Assembly (NCBI GenBank): GCA_964643605.1
Contig: CAZXTF010000006.1
Coordinates: 1 to 29,033, forward strand
Length of the DNA: 29,033 nt
DNA from: CAMTWJ01 sp964643605
GTDB taxonomy: Bacteria > Patescibacteriota > Saccharimonadia > Saccharimonadales > 2-12-FULL-41-12
Direction: 5' to 3'
How positions within the stretch are numbered: the stretch's first letter is position 1; each line of letters begins with the position of its first letter. The notes under the pieces are model-generated. The model saw only the letters and a program-made list of their open reading frames with translations. It ran no database searches and was not told where the DNA came from. A program made the translations under genes and the position numbers. Of the stretch, positions 14,289 through 21,418 are shown one piece after another.

Positions 14289-15604
14289 CTATCCTCTCTA
14301 AGGTTACTTATGCTATCAGCAAGTTCTTCTAGCGGAACTTCTACCTGCTCTCCAGACTCCATATCTTTCAGTACAGCTACATCTCTAGTAATTTCTTCTG
14401 GTCCTGCCATAATGACATATGGAATATTGAGTTTATTGGCAAACTTGAGCTGCTTACCAAGCTTAGTGTCATCGTAGTAAATCTCCGAAGGAACACCACT
14501 CTTTCTCAAAGCTGTAACAATCTTCATATATTCAGGATTGCTAGTTTGGTCAAAATTAACAACCAAAGCCTCTGTGGTAGTCTTAATCTCACGTAACTTA
14601 CCTAGCTTATGCAACCCATCATACAGCCTATCAACACCTATTGATGTTCCAACAGCCGGTAAGCTTGGACCACCTAGAGCTTCTACTAGATTATCAAAGC
14701 GACCACCAGAGCAAACACTGCCAAGCTCCTCTGCCCCCTTAAGGGTAGTTTCGTAGATGGTGCCTGTATAATAATCTAAGCCTCTAGCTATAGTCTGGTC
14801 AAAGAAGACTTTGCTACCATCGTAGCCCGCTTTGTCTAGCATCTTAAATATCTCTTGCAAACTTTCCGTACCCTCAGCTACTGCATCTGATTCGGGAAAT
14901 ACCTTTGCAATATTTTCTAATTTATCAATCGGTTGACCTTCTGCACTAAGATAATCGTCTATTACTCGTGTAGCTTTTTGGCCAAAAAGGCTCTCTACCT
15001 GTTCTAGCACGGCCTGGTGACCGATCTTTTCAACTTTGTCAATTATGCTAATTATTTTTAGGCTTTCTTTCTCGTCCTCTGCTCCCGCCTCTGCAGCTAT
15101 CCCATCGAGTATCCTGCGATTATTGACACGAATTAGTGAATCAGCACCAAGGGATGCCATGGCATCTGACATCATCGCTATTATCTCGGTATCAGCGATC
15201 ATACTACTAGTACCAACCGTGTCTGCATCAAACTGAGTAAACTCCCTATACCGTCCTGCCTGTGGGCTTTCACCCCGCCAAACCTCGCCAACTGCATAGC
15301 GCTTGTACGGCGTGGGGAGTTGTCCGCCGTATTGAGCTACAACTCTAGCTAAAGGCACTGTCTGATCATAACGAAGCGCCACCATTCTCCCCCCATTATC
15401 CTCAAACTTATACATAAGCTTATCACCCTCTTCGCCATATTTACCGTTCAAGGTACTGTAGCGTTCTAATGCTGGTGTCTTTAGCGGCGTGAAACCGTAT
15501 CCTTCATAGACTTCTTTTATTGTTTCTAGCATATCTTGACGAGGAATCATCTGCTCTGCGAGCATATCTCTAAAACCTGACATTGGTCCTTTTTCTACTG
15601 CCAT
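14285..15604 (-). CDS. hisS: Histidyl-tRNA synthetase
   Basis: Charges tRNA-His with histidine. 439 residues, normal length. Seen: class II motif 2 GEVWRGESPQAGRYREFTQ, the two histidine signatures (ARGLDYYTGTIYE and CSGGRFDNL), motif 3 GTSIGVDRL, and an anticodon-binding domain from about residue 340 (ALVVNFDQTSN to the end). It is a complete synthetase rather than a HisZ-type regulatory subunit, which matters because a HisG-like gene is in the same cluster. AGAAGGAG sits 7 bases before the ATG, and the gene overlaps the upstream PRTase-like gene by 10 bases. Confidence 0.95.
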   Translation of the reverse strand: MAVEKGPMSGFRDMLAEQMIPRQDMLETIKEVYEGYGFTPLKTPALERYSTLNGKYGEEGDKLMYKFEDNGGRMVALRYDQTVPLARVVAQYGGQLPTPYKRYAVGEVWRGESPQAGRYREFTQFDADTVGTSSMIADTEIIAMMSDAMASLGADSLIRVNNRRILDGIAAEAGAEDEKESLKIISIIDKVEKIGHQAVLEQVESLFGQKATRVIDDYLSAEGQPIDKLENIAKVFPESDAVAEGTESLQEIFKMLDKAGYDGSKVFFDQTIARGLDYYTGTIYETTLKGAEELGSVCSGGRFDNLVEALGGPSLPAVGTSIGVDRLYDGLHKLGKLREIKTTTEALVVNFDQTSNPEYMKIVTALRKSGVPSEIYYDDTKLGKQLKFANKLNIPYVIMAGPEEITRDVAVLKDMESGEQVEVPLEELADSISNLREDR

Positions 15605-16512
15605 TCTACCACTCCTTCTAAGTGATCTGTTAAGGTGTCCACTATAGCCCTATCCTGCTGGAGTTTATGTATCCTTCTTGGGATATCCCTTGCTAAAACT
15701 GATAGCCCTTGCTCATTCTTGACCTTAGACCACATATCAATTGAGTTTTCTAAACAATATTGGGAGAATCTTTCTGCCGACTGGAGAGGTATAGAGGCCC
15801 ACTCTTCTGGTTTCCCGAAAGGACTAAAATATGGAACACTCCATGTACTTCCATCCTCATGAATAACTGTTCGACCAGACATGGTTGCGCCTGCAAAAAA
15901 GTCCCTCTCGCAAACTTCATCTATGACATCAGAGAAAAACCTAACACATACTACTTCTATGCCAGCTTTTTCTAGTTTTTTCACACCATCTCCTATGGCA
16001 ATGCCTGCTATAACTCTTTCGACCGGCCTATTTACTTTGGCAAGTCTTTCACTTATCCCTAGTGCTGTATCACCATCATAAATAACATCATCAACTAGTG
16101 TAATAGGTGACACCTTATCTGACCTTAACTCTTCGTATTGTAGATCTAGGGGCAAGTACCCTGGCCTAGGTATAAGTTCACCTAGCTTTTCAAGCTTCTC
16201 ATTGACTCCTCGTGTACTATCAATATTGCCTACAATACTTGACAGGGCATTATCGACGTAGGCTCTATCAAGACTAACAATAGGGTTCTTATCTTTTGAT
16301 ACTTCTTCCGTAAGTCCTTCTGTCAACTCCGAGGAACTGACAACAACAACTTTCTCGTCGATACTACACTCTATATCGTGTCGCAATTTATCAGTCAAAC
16401 TAGCAAAATATGACACTGGTGGTACTTTATTGCCAGTGACTTCTTCCCACCCCTTCATCAGGATGCCCAAATCTTCAGACATCACATATGGTTTCGCCTC
16501 AGGGGAAGACAT
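15595..16512 (-). CDS. Phosphoribosyltransferase-like protein
   Basis: 305 residues. Residues 137-152 (ITLVDDVIYDGDTALG) match the PRPP-binding loop of type I phosphoribosyltransferases (hydrophobic strand, two acidic residues, then the TGGT-like turn). A hydrophobic strand-turn follows (RVIAGIAIGDG, 166-176), then EVVCVRFF and a distinctive CERDFFAGATMSGR at 201-214. The N-terminal ~130 and C-terminal ~80 residues are not typical of nucleobase salvage enzymes, so the acceptor is unknown. A near-leaderless promoter precedes it (-10 ACTATA complement at 16523-16528, 10 bases before the ATG). It overlaps hisS by 10 bases, tying it to the histidine cluster. Confidence 0.85.
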   Translation of the reverse strand: MSSPEAKPYVMSEDLGILMKGWEEVTGNKVPPVSYFASLTDKLRHDIECSIDEKVVVVSSSELTEGLTEEVSKDKNPIVSLDRAYVDNALSSIVGNIDSTRGVNEKLEKLGELIPRPGYLPLDLQYEELRSDKVSPITLVDDVIYDGDTALGISERLAKVNRPVERVIAGIAIGDGVKKLEKAGIEVVCVRFFSDVIDEVCERDFFAGATMSGRTVIHEDGSTWSVPYFSPFGKPEEWASIPLQSAERFSQYCLENSIDMWSKVKNEQGLSVLARDIPRRIHKLQQDRAIVDTLTDHLEGVVEWQ

Positions 16513-16522
16513 AATAGTGATG

Positions 16523-16551
16523 ACTATAACATCAAAAAATATTTTTGCAAA
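16523..16551 (-). promoter_or_regulatory. Internal promoter before the PRTase-like gene
   Basis: -10 TATAGT (16528-16523) and -35 TTTGCA (16551-16546) with a 17-base spacer. The -10 ends 10 bases before the ATG, so the mRNA is almost leaderless. It would express the PRTase-like gene, hisS and the unknown gene apart from the T-box. Confidence 0.55.
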
Positions 16552-16634
16552 CTTATTTTATTAAATATACGTGTTAGAGACTTGCATTCAGTGTCTCAGT
16601 ACTAACAAAAAAAAGACGCCTAACTTAGCCTGAT

Positions 16635-17474
16635 CTAGCTTTTTGATTCACTTAAAAGTTTACTTAGTATTTCTACTACACCTGATGATAAACTCCCGCT
16701 AGCTACATAATCTGCGAGCTCTTTAAACTTATTGTCCGCATTGCCAACTGCATAATGTATAGCTACGTCACTGCCCAGATGATCAGCCGTAGAGTTACCA
16801 ATCATAGCAATTTTACCGAGAACGCTTGCCTCTTGTAGCCTCATTACACCGGCTCTCTTGTCTGCACTCTCGTGGCTTACGATTATAAGACCATGGTCAT
16901 AATTCACATCTTCAACTAGGCTATGAGCATCTCTATAGAATGGACGGACCTCCTCAGCCATCAGATCAGTAAGAGAATTATTAGCCAATAAAGTCCCGTC
17001 TTCGGCGACCTGCCTGACAAAGACCCCTAGACTACAAAGACGCAAATTATTCATCAAAAATATCGTATCGCCGAACTGACCTATTTGACTTCCATTTCTT
17101 AGAAAAGCTACAGGATCTCCATCCCAGACTATATCTCCCACATCATTTAGACGATTCTTCACGCTATTCTGAAGAGTCATAAACAACTTGCCTTGTTCCT
17201 GGCTATAGATTATCTCATCTTTCGCCTCTACTACAGCTCCTCCCTCCGCTATATTAGGGCCTTTTAAACCAAGCTCCTTACTCCATTTTCTTATAACCTC
17301 AAGAGGAGTATCAGAATTTATGCCAACCTGCCACCCAGATTTTTGTATATCATTAATTACCCCATAAAGCCGATCATCAGTAGTTTCATAAGTATCATCT
17401 ATAACAGTACCATCTAGGTCTAAAAGAATAGTTTTTTCCTCAGGTAGCGGAAATTGAGCTGCTAGTCTATTCAT
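16635..17474 (-). CDS. HAD-superfamily (IIB-like) phosphatase, second copy in cluster
   Basis: 279 residues. HAD motif I LLDLDGTVID near residue 17 (nucleophile and acid/base Asp), motif II NSDT near 54, motif III Lys in SADKRAGV and motif IV AMIGNSTAD near 230. A cap region lies between motifs II and III. These are Mg-dependent phosphatases of phosphorylated sugars or nucleotides; the substrate is unknown. It begins 12 bases after the stop of the LOG-kinase fusion gene, so the two are co-transcribed. It resembles the HAD protein at 19057 only in fold motifs, and both follow a LOG gene. Confidence 0.88.
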   Translation of the reverse strand: MNRLAAQFPLPEEKTILLDLDGTVIDDTYETTDDRLYGVINDIQKSGWQVGINSDTPLEVIRKWSKELGLKGPNIAEGGAVVEAKDEIIYSQEQGKLFMTLQNSVKNRLNDVGDIVWDGDPVAFLRNGSQIGQFGDTIFLMNNLRLCSLGVFVRQVAEDGTLLANNSLTDLMAEEVRPFYRDAHSLVEDVNYDHGLIIVSHESADKRAGVMRLQEASVLGKIAMIGNSTADHLGSDVAIHYAVGNADNKFKELADYVASGSLSSGVVEILSKLLSESKS

Positions 17475-17486
17475 TATCTGTCCGAT

Positions 17487-18980
17487 CTAATCTACAAGTT
17501 TACGAATCGTCTCATAACTTTTCTTGTAGTACTTTATTGCTCTATCCGGATCTGAATTTATTCTAGTAAATGAAGAAAGGCTAAATTGTAAGGCTGCACC
17601 AAGCATCCTCTGCTTTTCCACTTGCTCATTAGTTAGCTCGAGTTTTTCTCCCATTAGATTGAATAGTCTTTCAAATAGCGGTTCTGAATCTTTAGCTCCA
17701 GGTAAATCGTAAACATCTGAAGATAATGTCTGAAACTGTGCCAAGCTTATGATTGAACTCCCTTTGTAGGTGGGTTGCTCCCAAGGATCTATAAATTGGA
17801 CTTTCCCCTCATGCACAAACACATTGTCTGGTGTAAAATCTAGTAAGAACAACGATGCCTTATCAGATGAAAGTCTCTCTGAATCTATTCTATCTGTTGC
17901 ATCCAAAATATCCTGATCGGCTATCCCACTAAGCTTTATAGATGCTAAAAATTGCTTAAGCATAGTCTTCGTATCATCGATACTTCCTATGTGGTCTCTA
18001 CGATTGTCCTGCAGAGTATAAATAAATATTTTTTCTACTTCCTCTAGAAACGTCCTGTAGTCAGCTCCAACTTCAGATCGGGCACGAGAAGTCATAGTCT
18101 CTCCCAGATCGGGCATTAAAATATATTTACGACCTGCCGGGTCTTCTCCAGTCTGTATGTCTGGTATTAGATCCCCTAAACTAGCTTCATCTATGGCTTT
18201 GTAAGCCTTGGTGTTGCTCTTAATTTCTTTTGTTGAGATTTTGTCTTCACTCACTTTTATAACAAATCTTTCGCCGTCTTCATTCCTTGCTCTATATAGT
18301 GCAGCCCCTGAATGTCCTCCACTAATTTTAGCCTGCTCTGTTAATCCGTGTGTATCCAGTATCGTCCTTAGGTGTTCTGCTTGCATTTTTTCTATTAACT
18401 CCATGGCATCTTCCGGCGTAGATACAAAATTAACTATATCCGAAAGTGGCCGATTTAACATATTCTCTTCTTCCATACGATCAAATTGCATTTTTAGTCC
18501 TTCATAAAAGCCCGCTGAATTAAGGAACACGATCGGTTTGTAATGATGTCCGAACTTTTTTCTCTCAATAACATCAGCAACCTCATCTAGCGTGCCCGTA
18601 CCACCCGCTAGTACCACCAGAGCATCAGACTTCTCTACTAATACCATCTTACGATCACTTAAGGTGCTAGCAACTATCATCTCATCGGCCGTCTTGTGCT
18701 GGCTACGGCTCAAAGATTCTGTAGTAACTCCTATAATCCTTGCGCCAGCTTCTCGGGCTTCATGACTTATTACATGCATAGTGCCAATATCTGAGCCACC
18801 CCAAACTAAGTCATGCCCACGCTCACCCACAAGTCTGCCGAGCTCACGAGCTGGATGTGTAAGCTCCTCTGAAAGATCTCTAGCAGAACAAAAAACACCT
18901 ATAGAGAGAGCTGCTCTACCCAGACTAGACTCGACAACTGCGTGAGGTTCCTTTGATGGTTGACGCTCATTTTTCTCCAT
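17487..18980 (-). CDS. LOG-family nucleotide phosphoribohydrolase fused to a kinase-like domain
   Basis: About 497 residues, two domains. Residues 25-200 are a LOG (lysine decarboxylase-like) domain: SIGVFCSARD, LVWGGSDIGTMHV and the active-site motif AGGTGTLDEVAD at 125-136. LOG enzymes cut the N-glycosidic bond of nucleoside 5'-monophosphates. Residues 215-490 look like an APH/choline kinase fold: Gly-rich ISGGHSGAALYRA (219-231), Lys242 in FVIKV, catalytic loop LDFTPDNVFV with Asp381 and Asn386 (usual form H-x-D-x-x-x-x-N), and metal-binding Asp398 in FIDPWE. This fusion is unusual. ATG 18980 is chosen because TATAGT lies 9 bases upstream; a TTG seven codons earlier lies inside the promoter. 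Confidence 0.88.
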   Translation of the reverse strand: MEKNERQPSKEPHAVVESSLGRAALSIGVFCSARDLSEELTHPARELGRLVGERGHDLVWGGSDIGTMHVISHEAREAGARIIGVTTESLSRSQHKTADEMIVASTLSDRKMVLVEKSDALVVLAGGTGTLDEVADVIERKKFGHHYKPIVFLNSAGFYEGLKMQFDRMEEENMLNRPLSDIVNFVSTPEDAMELIEKMQAEHLRTILDTHGLTEQAKISGGHSGAALYRARNEDGERFVIKVSEDKISTKEIKSNTKAYKAIDEASLGDLIPDIQTGEDPAGRKYILMPDLGETMTSRARSEVGADYRTFLEEVEKIFIYTLQDNRRDHIGSIDDTKTMLKQFLASIKLSGIADQDILDATDRIDSERLSSDKASLFLLDFTPDNVFVHEGKVQFIDPWEQPTYKGSSIISLAQFQTLSSDVYDLPGAKDSEPLFERLFNLMGEKLELTNEQVEKQRMLGAALQFSLSSFTRINSDPDRAIKYYKKSYETIRKLVD

Positions 18981-18989
18981 AATATCATT

Positions 18990-19018
18990 ACTATACAATA
19001 AGATTGATCTTATAACAA
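18990..19018 (-). promoter_or_regulatory. Internal promoter before the LOG-kinase gene
   Basis: -35 TTGTTA (19018-19013), 17-base spacer, -10 TATAGT (18995-18990). The -10 ends 9 bases before ATG 18980, giving a near-leaderless mRNA. Confidence 0.65.
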
Positions 19019-19056
19019 ACAGAAGTTACACCTGCCCATACGCCTAGCGTCCCCGT

Positions 19057-19899
19057 CTATTTTGCAATGTGATTGATCAGCTCATGAACACCAGCTGTGT
19101 ACTTTCTTCTTGAAGATTTGACTGCTCTAGAGCGTACTGCCAAAGGAGAGTTGGCAACGGCCAAAAAATCTCCAACACCCTCTACCATTAAATAGTCACT
19201 CATCTCATCGCCCACACCAAAAATAGGTGTATCAAATTTTATAGTTCGTAGCATTGATTTTATAGCCAGTCTTTTTGAAGCTTTAGAGGAATACATTAAT
19301 ATATTGGAAAAATCTTTAGATGACGTTATTACAATATTTGAATCACTAGTAGAAGTTTTTATACAATATTCAATCTGTTTAAGTCGATCTATCGGGCAAA
19401 GCTTACCCCGTATATATTCGAATAAGTGTACACTAACTGTATATTTTCTAAATTTATTATTTAGAGCAACTATTGAACCATCCTCGTAATTTCTCGCTTC
19501 ATTCCCAGAGAGCAGCTTAACTGTGTCTACTTCTTCCCAGTAGACCCTCTGCCCCTCGTAAAGCCTCCTGAGACACTCCTGAACAAGATTCTCTATGGTA
19601 AGTTTGGCAACCCTCAATTTTTCTAATTCAATAGGAGGTAAGAAAAAATCTGTTTTCTTAAATACAGGATCGTAGCAAAATATTCCATTCTCCCCGATAA
19701 CAGGCCCCCTGATACTAAACTGTTTTGCTATTGGGACTAGGTCTTCAAGAGATCTATTGGAGTTCAATATAAATACATAGCCTGTCTCTTGCATCTTAGA
19801 AATCGTAGCCTTGAGTTTTGGCTCATTCGATGCATAAGATGGGGATAAAAGTGTACCATCTATATCAAGAAGGATAACCGCTGCTGGGTTACTAAGCAT
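19057..19899 (-). CDS. HAD-superfamily (IIB-like) phosphatase, first copy in cluster
   Basis: 280 residues. Motif I ILLDIDGTLL near residue 10, motif II LNSNRS near 46, GENGIF (typical of the Cof/IIB group), motif III Lys in SSKASKRLAI and motif IV FGVGDEMSDY near 230. Closest in style to Cof-type or sucrose/mannosyl-phosphate phosphatases; substrate unknown. Its ATG overlaps the end of the LOG-like gene by 8 bases with AGGA upstream, so translation is coupled. It is the last gene before the internal promoter at 18990-19018. There is no strong terminator after it. Confidence 0.88.
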   Translation of the reverse strand: MLSNPAAVILLDIDGTLLSPSYASNEPKLKATISKMQETGYVFILNSNRSLEDLVPIAKQFSIRGPVIGENGIFCYDPVFKKTDFFLPPIELEKLRVAKLTIENLVQECLRRLYEGQRVYWEEVDTVKLLSGNEARNYEDGSIVALNNKFRKYTVSVHLFEYIRGKLCPIDRLKQIEYCIKTSTSDSNIVITSSKDFSNILMYSSKASKRLAIKSMLRTIKFDTPIFGVGDEMSDYLMVEGVGDFLAVANSPLAVRSRAVKSSRRKYTAGVHELINHIAK

Positions 19900-20434
19900 A
19901 CTTTTTCCTATATTTAGTAGCCTCCTTAAAGGCCGTATCTACGGCTTCTTTTGATGTTTTAGCAGATATTACTTTACGCCGCCTACGATCATCCAGATAT
20001 TCTCCTGCAAGCTTATCAGCCCAGCCTCCAAAACCTTCTAGAGCTATTACAGGGATATCAGCTTGGTACGCAATAGCTATTTCAGTTAATGTGCCTGAGC
20101 CGCCGCCAATAGCGATTACTGCATCACAAGCCAGAACCAAAACAAGCTCTCGCCCACCGCCTCTATCTAGACCCGTAGGAATAATAATATCGGCATCATC
20201 CTGCCGTATATTTTTATTTTTTGAATAAGTGATGCCAACCGTTAGCCCCCCTTTGTTCTTACAGCCACGACTGGCGGCGGTCGATAGAGAATCGTAGTCT
20301 TTTTCAGCACCAAAAAATAGTATGCCATCTTTATCTGCTATTCGCTCACCTAGTTCCTCGGCGATTTTCTCCAAATTCTTTGAATAGTTTAGGTCAGAGC
20401 AAGAGCCCATGACTCCTATTTGAAATTTACGCAT
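19892..20434 (-). CDS. LOG-fold (TIGR00725-like) nucleotide-binding protein
   Basis: 180 residues of the SLOG/LOG Rossmann-like fold. Seen: N-terminal strand QIGVMGSCSD, ILFFGAEKDYDSLSTAASRG (residues 38-57, binding loop), LTVGITY, and IAIGGGSGTLTEIAIAYQADIPVIAL, where GGGSGTLTE is the counterpart of the PGGxGTxxE motif of phosphoribohydrolases. Likely hydrolyses or binds a nucleotide. It overlaps the HisG-like gene end by 8 bases and the next HAD gene by 8 bases, so the three are one translational unit under the T-box. Assignment to a subfamily is from memory of motifs. Confidence 0.87.
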   Translation of the reverse strand: MRKFQIGVMGSCSDLNYSKNLEKIAEELGERIADKDGILFFGAEKDYDSLSTAASRGCKNKGGLTVGITYSKNKNIRQDDADIIIPTGLDRGGGRELVLVLACDAVIAIGGGSGTLTEIAIAYQADIPVIALEGFGGWADKLAGEYLDDRRRRKVISAKTSKEAVDTAFKEATKYRKKYA

Positions 20435-21110
20435 CTTCTCTCCTTCTTATTAATACTGGGTAAACCTCAGTAATCGCTGGTGTCCAAGCCACCAGGCCGT
20501 TTGCTTTGAGAGAGCTGCCAGTTATAGACATATCTACAATCCCATCTATATCACCACCGTAGTTCACGTACGGATATAGCTCTGTGCCGCCAGCTGTCGG
20601 TATTACCTCAATATCTTCAAGACCAAATCTATTGATAAATCTATCCGTTATCTTGGGGTATTGGGTAGCAACTCTTTTTATCTGACCTAAGTCCTGTATC
20701 TTGCTATTCAATGGAGTAGCAACAACAATAGGCCAGTTGTATTTTTCTTGATAGTCCTCAACTATATCTACAGTATCTTCAGCATCATCTTCTATAACCC
20801 TATCTATACCGACAACAGCTAGATCAACTGCACCTTTTCCCACTAGACTACATATGCCTTTATTTTTTGCATATACGAATCCAAACTGCCCATCTCCTGA
20901 TACATCCACTAACTTTCTAGATCCTGATGCCCTGGAAGGCACCTCAACACCCAGAGTCTGCTCCAATAGAAATCTTGATATATCTGTTAGCTCTCCGTCT
21001 TTTTGGATAGCAATTTTTGTTTCTGAAGATTGAAACCGCTCAAACAGCTCTACATCTTGGCTAGTCAAGATTTCTGAAGATTTTATTGGGCTATAAAACT
21101 CTAATGACAT
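20427..21110 (-). CDS. HisG-like ATP phosphoribosyltransferase
   Basis: 227 residues, the size of short-form HisG, which joins PRPP and ATP to give phosphoribosyl-ATP. Seen: IAIQKDGELTD near residue 33 (the GRL-like start), GAVDLAVVGIDRVIE (the GxxDlGItGxD motif), WPIVVATP, IKRVATQYPKITDRF, and GGDIDGIVDMSITGSSLKANGL, the PRPP-binding VDlvxTGxTLxxNgL signature. ATG 21110 follows AAGGAGGT by 5 bases; the frame runs further upstream to 21257, but that stretch is the T-box leader and not protein. No other histidine biosynthesis gene is present here. Short-form HisG normally needs HisZ; none is present, although hisS is downstream. Confidence 0.88.
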   Translation of the reverse strand: MSLEFYSPIKSSEILTSQDVELFERFQSSETKIAIQKDGELTDISRFLLEQTLGVEVPSRASGSRKLVDVSGDGQFGFVYAKNKGICSLVGKGAVDLAVVGIDRVIEDDAEDTVDIVEDYQEKYNWPIVVATPLNSKIQDLGQIKRVATQYPKITDRFINRFGLEDIEVIPTAGGTELYPYVNYGGDIDGIVDMSITGSSLKANGLVAWTPAITEVYPVLIRRREDA

Positions 21111-21167
21111 ATAGGACCTCCTTAGACACTTACCATGCTTAGATTTTTGACTAAGGAACGAAGGGTT

Positions 21168-21346
21168 AAAAAAAGGACCCTCCGCGGTCCCATCCTTATT
21201 CCTCGAATCATTACTGTTTTGAGGCTCTTGGTACCGGCTCCACGGAATCCGCGACAACGGTTGCTCTATTTTACGGTTAAGCTTCCGTAGTGCATTTTGG
21301 CACTCAGCTTGTTCCGTCGTGACTGGAACTCAAATGCTTTATATAG
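21168..21346 (-). promoter_or_regulatory. T-box riboswitch, predicted histidine-specific
   Basis: The minus strand carries the T-box core AAGGATGGGACCGCGG (21197-21182), matching AGGGTGGNACCGCG, followed by terminator GGACC-loop-GGTCC (21190-21175) and TTTTTTT (21174-21168). Upstream lies a hairpin CCTC/GAGG (stem III-like) and several helices that would be stem I. The bulge reads TGGG: its variable base G pairs with discriminator base C73, which in bacteria is characteristic of tRNA-His. A CAC triplet at 21292-21290 is a possible specifier, unproven. Uncharged tRNA-His would let transcription proceed into the HisG-like, LOG and HAD genes. Confidence 0.85.
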
Positions 21347-21352
21347 TATGTA

Positions 21353-21381
21353 AATATAAATCTTTAGGGGTTTTATGTCAA
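21353..21381 (-). promoter_or_regulatory. Promoter of the T-box operon
   Basis: Consensus -35 TTGACA (21381-21376), 17-base spacer, -10 TATATT (21358-21353). Predicted start near 21346, just before the T-box helices; divergent from murD. Confidence 0.8.
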
Positions 21382-21406
21382 GAGAAAGTCCTGCACCATA
21401 ATACTA

Positions 21407-21412
21407 TATAAT
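21407..21412 (+). promoter_or_regulatory. -10 box of murD (leaderless)
   Basis: TATAAT lies only 6 bases before the murD ATG, so transcription should begin at or next to the A of the ATG. No Shine-Dalgarno is present. Confidence 0.65.
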
Positions 21413-21418
21413 TGTATT

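Noticed and set aside
21111..21257. N-terminal extension of the HisG-like protein
   Set aside because: It overlaps the T-box core and terminator, while AAGGAGGT sits right before ATG 21110. HisG homology starts only after that ATG.
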